A stretch of DNA of 64,000 nucleotides, from positions 248,001 through 312,000 of the forward strand of contig NZ_JXJP01000002.1 in NCBI RefSeq assembly GCF_000826645.1. The letters are read 5' to 3'. The position numbers and the translations under genes are program-made. The DNA is from Psychroserpens mesophilus. GTDB taxonomy: Bacteria; Bacteroidota; Bacteroidia; Flavobacteriales; Flavobacteriaceae. Below are positions 9,536 through 18,185 of this stretch, piece after piece. Position 1 is the stretch's first letter; each line of letters begins with the position of its first letter. A model generated the notes under the pieces. That model was given only the letters and a program-made list of their open reading frames with translations. It searched no databases and was not told the DNA's origin.

Positions 9536-10891
9536 ATGAACGTACATTTTATAGCCATTGGTGGAGCTGCAATGCACAATCTCGCAATCGCATTACACAA
9601 CAAAGGATATAAAGTCACTGGCAGTGATGATACTATATTTGATCCTTCAAAGTCACGTTTGAAGGCTAAGGGTTTGTTGCCTGAAACATTTGGTTGGTTT
9701 CCCGAGAAAATCACAAATTCATTAGATGCCATTGTTTTAGGAATGCATGCGAAAGCTGATAATCCGGAATTGTTAAAAGCACAAGACCTAGGTCTGAAAA
9801 TCTATAGCTATCCTGAATTTTTATACGAACAATCCAAACATAAAACACGAGTGGTTATTGGTGGAAGTCATGGAAAAACGACGATTACATCTATGATTTT
9901 ACATGTGATGCATTACCACGATCGTGATGTTGATTATATGGTTGGTGCGCAGCTGGAAGGGTTTGATGTCATGGTAAAACTTACTGAAGATAACGATTTT
10001 ATTGTGTTGGAAGGTGACGAGTATTTAAGTTCGCCAATTGACAGACGACCAAAATTTCATTTATACAAGCCTAATATTGCCTTATTAAGCGGCATTGCTT
10101 GGGATCATATCAACGTATTTCCAACTTATGAAAACTATGTAGAGCAATTCTCCATTTTTGTCGATAGTATTGTGAATGGCGGAAGTATCAATTATAACGA
10201 AGAAGATCTGGAAGTAAAACGTGTTGTTGAAGCAAGCGAAAACCCAATTCGAAAACTTGCTTATCATACGCCTGAATATCGTGTTGAAAACGGACAAACT
10301 TTATTAGAAACGCCAGAAGGGGATTTGCCTGTTGAGATCTTCGGAAAGCATAATCTTAATAACCTTGCTGGTGCCAAATGGATTTGTCAGCATATGGGAA
10401 TTGATGAAGATGATTTTTATGAAGCTATTGCGACTTTTAAGGGCGCAAGCAAACGTCTGGAAAAAATCGCTGAGTCGTCTCAAAGTGTTGCTTACAAAGA
10501 TTTTGCACATTCGCCAAGTAAGGTGGAGGCAACAACCAATGCTGTAAAAGAACAATATAGCGATAGAACGCTTGTTGCATGTTTAGAACTTCATACCTAC
10601 AGCAGTTTAAATGCTGAATTTTTAAAAGAATATAAAGGCGCTTTAAATGCCGCAGATGTAGCTATTGTATTTTATTCTCCTCATGCTGTTGAAATCAAAA
10701 AATTAGATGAAGTCACTCACGAACAAATTGCCAATGCCTTTGAACGTGATGATTTAATAATTTATACCAATCCAGAAGACTTTAAAAACTATTTATTCTC
10801 TCAAAATTTCGATAACAAAGCCTTGTTACTTATGAGTTCTGGTAATTATGGAGGTTTGGATTTTGATGAGGTAAAGAAGTTATTCGTCTAA
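9536..10891 (+). CDS. mpl: UDP-MurNAc:tripeptide ligase Mpl (Mur ligase family)
   Basis: Joins recycled L-Ala-gamma-D-Glu-meso-DAP to UDP-N-acetylmuramate in peptidoglycan recycling. The N-terminal Rossmann domain has IAIGGAAMHNLA, the central ATPase domain has GGSHGKTT at residues 109-116, and the C-terminal Mur domain has KDFAHSPSKVEAT. The sequence HDPAH-like position reads FAHSPSK, as expected for Mpl rather than MurC. 451 residues is normal. The frame is closely spaced after alaS. Confidence 0.93.
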   Translation: MNVHFIAIGGAAMHNLAIALHNKGYKVTGSDDTIFDPSKSRLKAKGLLPETFGWFPEKITNSLDAIVLGMHAKADNPELLKAQDLGLKIYSYPEFLYEQSKHKTRVVIGGSHGKTTITSMILHVMHYHDRDVDYMVGAQLEGFDVMVKLTEDNDFIVLEGDEYLSSPIDRRPKFHLYKPNIALLSGIAWDHINVFPTYENYVEQFSIFVDSIVNGGSINYNEEDLEVKRVVEASENPIRKLAYHTPEYRVENGQTLLETPEGDLPVEIFGKHNLNNLAGAKWICQHMGIDEDDFYEAIATFKGASKRLEKIAESSQSVAYKDFAHSPSKVEATTNAVKEQYSDRTLVACLELHTYSSLNAEFLKEYKGALNAADVAIVFYSPHAVEIKKLDEVTHEQIANAFERDDLIIYTNPEDFKNYLFSQNFDNKALLLMSSGNYGGLDFDEVKKLFV

Positions 10892-10948
10892 TTCCTTTTT
10901 GTAACGTTTAGTCTTAAGTTTATACTTACCTAATATAAACTTACGAGA

Positions 10949-12331
10949 ATGAAATTCAATAGACTATTTTATGATGACCATTTGAATTTTAGAAATTTTT
11001 CTAAGTTTAAAACCTTCGCCTTCATTTGCATAAGTGTTTTCTCAGCATTCGTTACCTATAGTTTTTCACAAGCTATTTTTGAAACGGAAAGAGTTATTTC
11101 CTTCAGTTTTGATTTAATACCAAATATAATTAGTGAAGATTCTAGAAATTTTTATAATCTATTTTTTGCTAGTGTATCATTTATTTTAGGACATTCAATA
11201 GCAGTTAGTTTCTTATTTAGCCGACCAGGTAATTTAATGTCAAGGAGAAGCCTAAAGCGAAAGCGAATTGTAAACGAACAAATTTTCTTAGGGTTTAATT
11301 TTGCACATTGGTTTTTAAAATTAGGTTGGATGTTTGGCACATTTGCTATGTGTTGTATGGATTTTGAATTTACGTCAACAGCAAAACTTATAGCAATTCT
11401 TTTAATTATTGTTTTATACCTAGAATCATGGAAGACATTAAAAAGCGTATTCAATAAACAGAAATGGAAGTACATATGTATTCATGCTTTACTGTTTTGT
11501 AGTCTTTCGTATGGATTAAGTAAAATCAATATTATTAATTACAAAGCGATTGATAATATGGCTTTAGAAGCGAATCCAATTGTTGATCTACCTAAATCAT
11601 TGTATCATCAAAATTTGGATTACAGGTATCCTACGATCAGTTTTAAAATTCTTCAGGATGATAATGGTGAGTTGATCATAAGAAACCAATACAATGAAGT
11701 CATTGAGATGCATGAAATTTCTAATGAAATTATAAATGAACGTGCTTCACTCAGAGAAGAGCTATATTCACGTCTCAATGTAATAGTTTCTGCAGATAAA
11801 AACATAACCTTAAAAAATATTAAGCAAATTGAGGTTGTGCTGTTTTCAATCGGTCAAAGGCGAATAACTTATGAGGTGCGTAATGAGAATTTATTAACTC
11901 GTAGCTTTCAACGAAAAGCAATAGCTAAGACAATAGCATATAATATTCTTCAATTTAGACCAAAGGAAGCGAGTTTTTACCCACCATTTCCTGATAGGAT
12001 ATTTAAAGAGCCTGTATTTAAAGATACTCTTAATGTATATGTTGAAAATTCAGTAATTATCGATGGTGTAAAAGTTCCTAAAATTATGTTGGTTGACAAA
12101 TTTAAGGATAATGTTTCGATAGATATTTTGATTAATTATTTGATATCAGAAAATACGACATATCAAGATTATATTACAGTGTTGTCAGCCCACTTTAAAG
12201 CTGTTGATGAGTTGCAGAAAAAAGAACAAGTTATTGAAGATTCCTACGAGTTGTATGAGGATTTTATGAAAGAGCAATCTGAATTAAAACTTAAATTCCC
12301 GATTATTACTGCGGAAACTTATACTAATTAA
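10949..12331 (+). CDS. Multi-pass membrane protein with a possible ExbD-like C-terminal domain
   Basis: 460 residues, not recognised as a named family. The first ~200 residues contain about five hydrophobic segments (near 25-45, 65-90, 115-135, 150-165, 174-190). The remaining ~260 residues are soluble. Within them, around residues 272-310, the pattern VSADKN followed by a helix, an IGQRRI turn and a beta strand (A282-D283-K284) resembles the periplasmic domain of ExbD/TolR. That likeness is my inference from pattern alone. There are no exbB or tonB genes nearby. It is unusual for such a domain to follow a five-helix membrane part. Codon use resembles that of its neighbours. Confidence 0.75.
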   Translation: MKFNRLFYDDHLNFRNFSKFKTFAFICISVFSAFVTYSFSQAIFETERVISFSFDLIPNIISEDSRNFYNLFFASVSFILGHSIAVSFLFSRPGNLMSRRSLKRKRIVNEQIFLGFNFAHWFLKLGWMFGTFAMCCMDFEFTSTAKLIAILLIIVLYLESWKTLKSVFNKQKWKYICIHALLFCSLSYGLSKINIINYKAIDNMALEANPIVDLPKSLYHQNLDYRYPTISFKILQDDNGELIIRNQYNEVIEMHEISNEIINERASLREELYSRLNVIVSADKNITLKNIKQIEVVLFSIGQRRITYEVRNENLLTRSFQRKAIAKTIAYNILQFRPKEASFYPPFPDRIFKEPVFKDTLNVYVENSVIIDGVKVPKIMLVDKFKDNVSIDILINYLISENTTYQDYITVLSAHFKAVDELQKKEQVIEDSYELYEDFMKEQSELKLKFPIITAETYTN

Positions 12332-12426
12332 AATATCTGTTCGTTATTATTCCAACCATTCAATTCAACAACACTTATACTGCACAATTACGTTTATTAA
12401 CCAATTTCTAAAATCAATAAATTATT

Positions 12427-13068
12427 ATGAAACGTATTCTTATCACAGTATGTATTATTTCTCTATTTTTTTCATGTTCTAATGATGATAACTCTGTTAA
12501 TCAGGAAGTTCAAGAAGATAACTTCTACGCTTTACGTGTAGGGAATTCCTGGGTTTATAAAAACTATAAATACGATATAAACTCCCAAACTTATGAAGAT
12601 ACTGGAGTCGTAGATCAAGTCAGTATTGTTGGTATGGAAACTATTTCAGGAATTGAATATTATAAGTTTAGAAGACTAACAACAGGTAACGAAGAAGGCA
12701 TTACTTTGTGCAATCCAAACGGTGAACATTTCGAATATTTAAGGGAACAAGATGGCAACCTTATTTGGGATACTGGTGAAGTGAAATTCACTAATAATGA
12801 TTATTCTGAACGTACGCTTGATGAAAATGATTGGGGAAATATCGTAGAAAAATTAACAGAGGATTCAACGACACTCAATGTTGAAGCTGGAACTTTTGAG
12901 TGTATATATTCTGAGCGTTATGTTATTTTACCAGATGGAGAACAGGCGCCAAGTTTAGATACGTTTTATTATTCAGATGGTATCGGGCTTATTTATGATA
13001 CATCGTCTTTTGTATCACAAGAAACGCCTAGTGTTATTAGGCGTTTAGATTCTTATAATGTGCAATAA
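12427..13068 (+). CDS. Lipoprotein of unknown function
   Basis: 213 residues. The signal peptide ends in a lipobox LFFSC with the lipidated Cys at position 17, followed by SNDDN. Acidic residues directly after the Cys resemble the flavobacterial surface lipoprotein export signal, so surface exposure is plausible. The body is predicted mostly beta, beginning with RVGNSWVYKNY, a pattern common in short secreted Bacteroidota proteins. It is convergent with the DUF4476 gene, ten bases apart. No function can be assigned. Confidence 0.82.
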   Translation: MKRILITVCIISLFFSCSNDDNSVNQEVQEDNFYALRVGNSWVYKNYKYDINSQTYEDTGVVDQVSIVGMETISGIEYYKFRRLTTGNEEGITLCNPNGEHFEYLREQDGNLIWDTGEVKFTNNDYSERTLDENDWGNIVEKLTEDSTTLNVEAGTFECIYSERYVILPDGEQAPSLDTFYYSDGIGLIYDTSSFVSQETPSVIRRLDSYNVQ

Positions 13069-13078
13069 GGTGATAAAA

Positions 13079-13981
13079 TTAATGTCCTAAAGAGGCTATA
13101 TATTCGTCTAGTTCTTCAATTGTAGATTCAAATTGAAAAGAGTTATTGACCTTCCAGTAATTTTCAGGATTGAAACAATAGATATAAGCAAATTTAGCAT
13201 ATTCTAATCGTGTGTCTTCAAAATCAAATAAGCTGGTTATATGAGCAATTTGACCTGAGTTCAAGCAATTGCTTTTAGTAATTTGCTTAGCGAGTGTTAA
13301 TCTAGAATCTGAAAAGGTTTTGCTTTCAATCGAAGCAAGTGCCTGATTGAAATCTGGACGAGACATTTCATAACAACCCGTGTCTTCAACAATAACAACA
13401 TCAGTTGGTGTTCCAATAGTTGTAGTCGTGGTTTGAGTTGTTGTGGTTGACATACCTGAATTCACATTAATTCCAACGCCAACATTAGTGCCTCCTGCAT
13501 TTACGCCAACACCAATATTAATTTGATCACCATTACCCGAAGATGTCGTAGTTGTAGTCGTTTGAGTTACTGTTTGAATAGGCGGTAAAGGTGTTGCATT
13601 GTAATGAATTACAGATACATTACTTGGAGGAGGCATAATGGCTTGAAAAGGTGTAAAAGAGAAAAAACGTAATTTTCTACCACGTTTAGTATCTTTAATT
13701 TTATAAACAACTTCTCCTCTTTGGTTATCTACATCAACAACCATAAGATGTTTCTTTTCCAACACTGGAATTGACTCATCAGCAAATATAATTTTAGTGT
13801 CATAGTAATCGTTAACCAGATAATCTACAGCAATATTAACTACTGGTTCTTCATTTTGTCTAATGCCATTTAAAATAACATAAAATGCATCTCCATCTTC
13901 AGAGAAAATTGTTAATCTGGATTCTTGAGCATTTGAAAATAAGCTCACTAAAAGCAATGTAAGGAATGTAATTTTTTTCAT
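13079..13981 (-). CDS. DUF4476 domain secreted protein with Thr-rich linker
   Basis: I start at the Met of MKKITFLTLLL, giving a clean signal peptide ending SNAQ; a start 45 bases further upstream would bury it. In this numbering (300 residues) residues 20-110 form a beta-rich domain, 136-190 form a low-complexity section with poly-Thr runs around the Gly/Asn/Val block NIGVGVNAGGTNVGVG, and ~204-295 match the DUF4476 helical domain (two Cys, TLAKQI, FAYIYC). The function of DUF4476 is unknown. It is probably periplasmic or surface-located. Confidence 0.85.
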   Translation of the reverse strand: MKKITFLTLLLVSLFSNAQESRLTIFSEDGDAFYVILNGIRQNEEPVVNIAVDYLVNDYYDTKIIFADESIPVLEKKHLMVVDVDNQRGEVVYKIKDTKRGRKLRFFSFTPFQAIMPPPSNVSVIHYNATPLPPIQTVTQTTTTTTSSGNGDQINIGVGVNAGGTNVGVGINVNSGMSTTTTQTTTTTIGTPTDVVIVEDTGCYEMSRPDFNQALASIESKTFSDSRLTLAKQITKSNCLNSGQIAHITSLFDFEDTRLEYAKFAYIYCFNPENYWKVNNSFQFESTIEELDEYIASLGH

Positions 13982-14023
13982 GATAGTTGATTTTAAAAAA
14001 CTTAAGCTTTCCAAAAGCTGTGC

Positions 14024-14031
14024 CAAAAATA
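14024..14031 (-). promoter_or_regulatory. Candidate -7 element for the DUF4476 gene
   Basis: Minus-strand TATTTTTG matches TAnnTTTG and lies 42 bases before the chosen start at 13981, which supports that start over the one at 14026. Confidence 0.4.
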
Positions 14032-14074
14032 ATATTTATTTAAATATGATTGCTAAAATTTGAATAATGTGAAG

Positions 14075-14965
14075 CTAGTTTTCTAAATGAAGTTTAAAAA
14101 AGGCTATAGTTCGTTCCCAAGATAAATCTGCTGCTTCTTTATCAAATCTTGGTGTGGTATTATTATGAAATCCGTGATTTACTCCTGGATAAATATAGGC
14201 TTGGTACTCAATGTCGTTAGCTTTCAATACAGTTTCAAAAGCTGGCCATCCTTCATTAACTCTGGTATCTAATTCTGCATACTGTAATAATAAAGGCGTT
14301 TTTATCTTCGCTGCATCTTCATCAGAAGGTTGTCTACCATAATAAGGAACTGCAGCATCTAATTCTGGTAAACGTACAGCTATCATGTTTGACATCCAAC
14401 CACCAAAGCAAAAGCCAACGACACCAATACTACCATTACAATGTTCATGGCTTTTAAGATAATGGTATGCAGCTATAAAATCTTCAATCATTTCATTTCG
14501 ATCACGTTTTTTCTGCATTGTTCTGCCGTCATCATCATTACCAGGATAACCACCTAAAGGCGTTAAAGCATCTGGAGCTAAACTAATAAAGCCTTCTTTT
14601 GCAACTCGACGACCAACGTCTTCAATGTAAGGATTAAGACCTCTGTTTTCGTGTATAACAATGACACCAGGTAATTTTGTTGTATTTGCTTTAGGTTGAG
14701 ACAGCAAACCTTTTATAGTTCCACCACCTTTAGGAGAATCATAGGTGATGTATTGTGAATCTAACGTTGGGTCATCAGGTTGTACTAGCAAGGTGTCTAT
14801 ATAGTTTGGTGAGATGAAACTCAAAAGGGAAGTCACAGTTAAACCTCCAACGGCATACAAGGAAAGCTTTTCAACAAACTGACGACGATTTAGATTATTG
14901 TGAGCGTAATCATCATATAAGTCAAATATATCTTGACTAATATCTTCTTTTTTTAATTCTTTCAT
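14075..14965 (-). CDS. Dienelactone hydrolase family protein with Tat-type signal
   Basis: 296 residues, alpha/beta hydrolase. The nucleophile elbow reads GFCFGG with Cys186, the dienelactone hydrolase form of the catalytic residue; the acid and base are likely in AELDTR and GVNHGFH. After ~25 charged residues comes NRRQFVEKL and a hydrophobic run, which looks like a twin-arginine signal, so the enzyme may be exported folded. The natural substrate is not known. The next genes on the same strand (PaiB-like, DUF1569) are closely spaced upstream, 20 bases away, forming a probable three-gene operon. Confidence 0.9.
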   Translation of the reverse strand: MKELKKEDISQDIFDLYDDYAHNNLNRRQFVEKLSLYAVGGLTVTSLLSFISPNYIDTLLVQPDDPTLDSQYITYDSPKGGGTIKGLLSQPKANTTKLPGVIVIHENRGLNPYIEDVGRRVAKEGFISLAPDALTPLGGYPGNDDDGRTMQKKRDRNEMIEDFIAAYHYLKSHEHCNGSIGVVGFCFGGWMSNMIAVRLPELDAAVPYYGRQPSDEDAAKIKTPLLLQYAELDTRVNEGWPAFETVLKANDIEYQAYIYPGVNHGFHNNTTPRFDKEAADLSWERTIAFFKLHLEN

Positions 14966-14985
14966 AATCCTATGATTTTAGCTAA

Positions 14986-15576
14986 TTAAAACACCTTATC
15001 CAAAAAATGTTTGATGCTTTCTTGGTTAGCTCTTATTAATTCCGTTCGGGCGGCTTCAGTATCACTTGGCTTTTTGTCTTGAGATAACTTAAATTTACCT
15101 TCCCAATTGGTTATGGTAATTTCAAACATTTTAATATAGTTGAGGTTTCTGTCCAGCTTTGGATTATCAGGTTCTAAGACATACTTGTAATCTGGAGCTT
15201 CTAAAAATTCAGTCATGCGTATTAGCGATTGTTTTAAAGCTGCTTTACTGTCAATAGCTTTAACCGTTCCTTTTAAATGTACTTTGATGTAATTCCATGT
15301 TGGTAATTGAGAGGTTGCGTAAACACTTGGAGAAATATAACATTCAGGTCCTGAAAAAATTAGTGTAACATCACAATCGTTTTTTAAATAATTTGCTTGT
15401 GGATTATGTATATCAATATGACCAATAAGCTTTCCATCTTCAAAAATTAAAGGTAAATGGGTAATTAGAGGTTGATTCTCACTAACCGAAATCACAGTGG
15501 CCAAAGGATAAGCATTTATCACTTCAATTATGTGATTTATATTGTCATCCTGATGATGTTTTGGAGGATAATTCAT
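14986..15576 (-). CDS. FMN-binding PaiB-like protein
   Basis: 196 residues starting at MNYPPKHHQ. It has the split-barrel FMN-binding fold of the PaiB family: YPLATVISV, THLPLIFED, GHIDIHNPQ, then the Trp-containing PTWNYIKVHLKG and a C-terminal KLSQDK segment. PaiB was described as a negative regulator of sporulation and protease genes in Bacillus, but most relatives are uncharacterised flavoproteins. The start shares one base with the upstream stop (TAATG at 15574-15578), which fixes the start and shows coupling; a longer open frame upstream would overlap the DUF1569 gene by 99 bases. Confidence 0.9.
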   Translation of the reverse strand: MNYPPKHHQDDNINHIIEVINAYPLATVISVSENQPLITHLPLIFEDGKLIGHIDIHNPQANYLKNDCDVTLIFSGPECYISPSVYATSQLPTWNYIKVHLKGTVKAIDSKAALKQSLIRMTEFLEAPDYKYVLEPDNPKLDRNLNYIKMFEITITNWEGKFKLSQDKKPSDTEAARTELIRANQESIKHFLDKVF

Positions 15577-16025
15577 TAGGCTCCGAATTGTTTTAAATGA
15601 TGATCTAAATGTTTGTATTGCATTTTTCCCCATTGCTCTTGAGTGAATGCTCCAAACATTGGATGTGGAGGCCACTCTAATCTTGTCTTTTCATTGTGAA
15701 ACCTTTCAATTATTTTTTTTAATCTGGACTTTTCAGTGGTAAATTCTTTACAGTCATGTACAATGAATTCTTTAGAAGTTGGTAAACTTTGCTTCCATGG
15801 TTTGTCATCATATAAAGATGATTTAAAAAAAGAAAATAACCAGCGTTTGAAAGCATTAGGTTTCTCTAACTTCAGATCCTGTAATGCCACTTGCAAAGGG
15901 AAATTGCAATGAGCTAACATTTGAGAAACGTTCATTTTTCCCCACTTTGCTTTAGCATTTCCATCAAGTTTTTCAATTCTACTCATAATTTCATTATAAG
16001 CATCAGAAGTAAAAAGTGATTCCAT
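15576..16025 (-). CDS. DUF1569 (DinB-like) protein
   Basis: 149 residues. The helical pattern AKWGKMNVSQMLAHC, the central PFAFKRW-like region and the closing QWGKMQYKHLDHHLKQFG match the DUF1569 group of DinB-like four-helix proteins. These often bind a metal through His residues at helix ends; H in MLAHC, and the HLDHH cluster near the C terminus are candidates. No reaction is known. First gene of the three-gene minus-strand run; radC diverges 69 bases away. Confidence 0.87.
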   Translation of the reverse strand: MESLFTSDAYNEIMSRIEKLDGNAKAKWGKMNVSQMLAHCNFPLQVALQDLKLEKPNAFKRWLFSFFKSSLYDDKPWKQSLPTSKEFIVHDCKEFTTEKSRLKKIIERFHNEKTRLEWPPHPMFGAFTQEQWGKMQYKHLDHHLKQFGA

Positions 16026-16094
16026 AATAATATAGTATTTTTTCTATATAATGTATATATTTATGCACAGAAAGTTACGATATATCTTTTTATA

Positions 16095-16793
16095 ATGACC
16101 AAGAAACCAACTTCATTTTCTATTAAAAATTGGTCACAGGATGATCAACCTCGTGAGAAACTTCGTGATAAAGGGAAGTCTAGTCTTAGTGATGCCGAAC
16201 TGGTAGCCATACTCATTGGTTCAGGAAACAGAGAGGAAAGTGCTGTCACACTTAGCAAACGTATTTTAGCAAGCGTAAATAATAACCTTAATGCCTTGGG
16301 AAAACTGTCATTAAAACAACTCATGACCTTTAAAGGAATTGGAGAAGCTAAAGCTATTTCCATAGCTGCTGCATTAGAAATAGGGCGACGACGACGAGGA
16401 AATGAAGCACTCGAACAAAATAAAATTAGCTCTAGTGTTTCGGTCTTTGAACTTATGCAACCCATTATTGGAGAGTTGCCTCATGAAGAATTCTGGATTA
16501 TTTATTTGAATAATTCCAATAAAGTCATTCAAAAAAATCAATTGAGTAAAGGAGGAATCACAGGCACATTAGTCGACGTTCGATTGGCTCTTAAAACCGC
16601 TTTAGAAGTTGGGGCTGTGGGATTAATATTAGCTCATAATCATCCTTCTGGAACTTTAAAACCCAGTGAAGCAGATAAGAATCTGACCCAAAAGTTGAAA
16701 GTAGCTGCGCAAAGTTTAGATATAAAGGTTTTAGATCATTTAATAATTACAGAAAGCAGTTACTTTAGTTTTGCAGATGAATCACTTTTGTGA
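16095..16793 (+). CDS. radC: RadC family JAB1/MPN protein
   Basis: 232 residues. An N-terminal UPF0758 helix-hairpin-helix region (KLRDKG, LSDAELVAILIGSG, MTFKGIGEAKA) precedes the metal-binding JAMM domain with AHNHPSG and Asp (H181, H183, D194). The ligands are intact, so this is likely a metalloprotein. The early link to DNA repair in E. coli was later attributed to another gene, and the role of RadC is unsettled. Chromosomal context here is plain, with no mobile element next to it, unlike many plasmid-borne RadC copies. Confidence 0.93.
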   Translation: MTKKPTSFSIKNWSQDDQPREKLRDKGKSSLSDAELVAILIGSGNREESAVTLSKRILASVNNNLNALGKLSLKQLMTFKGIGEAKAISIAAALEIGRRRRGNEALEQNKISSSVSVFELMQPIIGELPHEEFWIIYLNNSNKVIQKNQLSKGGITGTLVDVRLALKTALEVGAVGLILAHNHPSGTLKPSEADKNLTQKLKVAAQSLDIKVLDHLIITESSYFSFADESLL

Positions 16794-16883
16794 AATCTAA
16801 TTGATTTTCTAAATTCCATTTATAAAATGACTGTTTTCATTTGGTAATTTGGTACTTTTAAAAGCTAGAATCTGAGATTAGGT

Positions 16884-18185
16884 ATGCTCCTCGTTTATTC
16901 ACATAAAATAACACCAAGATTACGTTACACATTTAAACATTTGTGCACACGAATTTTAGGTGTTCCAGTAACGTTTACCACGACTATTGAAGATTTTATT
17001 GCTCATGACAGTATCAAAATGTCCTATACCAAACAACCACTTAGTAACGAGGTGTTTATTAGAAGCCACGAGTTGCTTTTTGAGCAAGGGCTTTCAGATA
17101 TTGATATTAATGTTCAGGATTGGGATGAAACCAAATGCTTTTTTGCCACTGGCGAAAAGAGTGCTTTGCCATTTGATATTTTTGCAGCTTCGTTTTATTT
17201 ATTAAGTCGTTATGAGGAATATTTGCCTCATGTAAAAGATGATTATGGTCGATTTACGGCTTCTGAAAGTATAGCCTTTAAGAATAACTTTTTGCAACAA
17301 CCTGTTGTAGATATCTGGGCTTATAAACTCAAAGCTGTTTTAGAAGAAAAGTTTGAAGATTTTAAGTTTACTGATAGAAATTATACGGTTCAACCTGTTA
17401 TTGATGTGCCAAGAGCGTACTACTTTAGAAAAAAAGGCTTATTAAGAACATTTGGAGGTATTTTCAATGATTTGATACGTTTAAGATTGGGGCGACTTTA
17501 CCAAAGAGCTATGGTATTGTCAGGTTTTAAACGTGATCCTCATGATACGTTTAAATGGATAATCAATAAACAGAAAAATTGCGATTTCAAGTTCATCGTC
17601 CTTTTTTTAATAGGTGATTATTCAACCTATGACAAAAATATTAGTATTAATAAAAAAGAATTTGTATCGCTCATTAAATCTGTGGCAGATTATTCTAAAG
17701 TCGGATTAAAAGCCTCCTATTTCGCACTTGACGATATTGCTATATTGAAAAAGGAAAAGAAAGCGATGGAATCTATAATTAATTATGAACTACAAGCATC
17801 GCGTCATTCATTTTCAAAGTTAAATTTGCCTAAGTCCTATCGGCATTTAGTAGAACTTGAAATCCATCAGGATTTTACCATGGGCTATATTAAAGAATTA
17901 GGCTTTAGAGCAGGTACTTGTACACCGTTTTTATTTTACGACTTAGATTATGAAGTTCAAACACCGCTGCAAATTCATTCGTTTCATTGCTTAGATTCTG
18001 CGTTGTTAAAATACCAGTCTCAACTAGATAAAAAAGAAGCCTTACAACGTATTATAAAACAAGTCAAACAAGTCAATGGTACGTTCACACCTATTTTTCA
18101 TAATTATAGTTTTAGTGACGATGCACTTTGGAACGGCTACCGAGAATTATTCACTTTGATATTAGATTCTGCAAATGAAGATTAA
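16884..18185 (+). CDS. Polysaccharide deacetylase-like protein, probably degenerate
   Basis: 433 residues. The N-terminal ~150 residues match the DUF7033-type region seen in Bacteroidota deacetylases (LPFDIFAASFYLLSRYEEY, DYGRF, PVVDIWAYKLK). The NodB-like part follows, with GFRAGTC and FYDLDYE recognisable near residue 345-360. Motif 1, expected as Asp-Val-Asp, reads DVPR at 174-177, so one metal-binding Asp is missing. Whether it still acts on a polysaccharide is uncertain. The last 11 bases overlap the YjjG gene, indicating co-translation. Confidence 0.82.
   Translation: MLLVYSHKITPRLRYTFKHLCTRILGVPVTFTTTIEDFIAHDSIKMSYTKQPLSNEVFIRSHELLFEQGLSDIDINVQDWDETKCFFATGEKSALPFDIFAASFYLLSRYEEYLPHVKDDYGRFTASESIAFKNNFLQQPVVDIWAYKLKAVLEEKFEDFKFTDRNYTVQPVIDVPRAYYFRKKGLLRTFGGIFNDLIRLRLGRLYQRAMVLSGFKRDPHDTFKWIINKQKNCDFKFIVLFLIGDYSTYDKNISINKKEFVSLIKSVADYSKVGLKASYFALDDIAILKKEKKAMESIINYELQASRHSFSKLNLPKSYRHLVELEIHQDFTMGYIKELGFRAGTCTPFLFYDLDYEVQTPLQIHSFHCLDSALLKYQSQLDKKEALQRIIKQVKQVNGTFTPIFHNYSFSDDALWNGYRELFTLILDSANED

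Noticed and set aside
15577-15675. N-terminal extension of the PaiB-like protein
   Set aside because: It would overlap the DUF1569 gene by 99 bases; the TAATG junction at 15574-15578 marks the true start.
16145-16465. Open frame of 106 codons antisense to radC
   Set aside because: Composition reflects the reverse complement of radC codons; radC is intact and well supported.
18175-18185. Frameshift or fusion between the deacetylase-like protein and the YjjG nucleotidase
   Set aside because: Both frames are complete, and an 11-base overlap is ordinary translational coupling.
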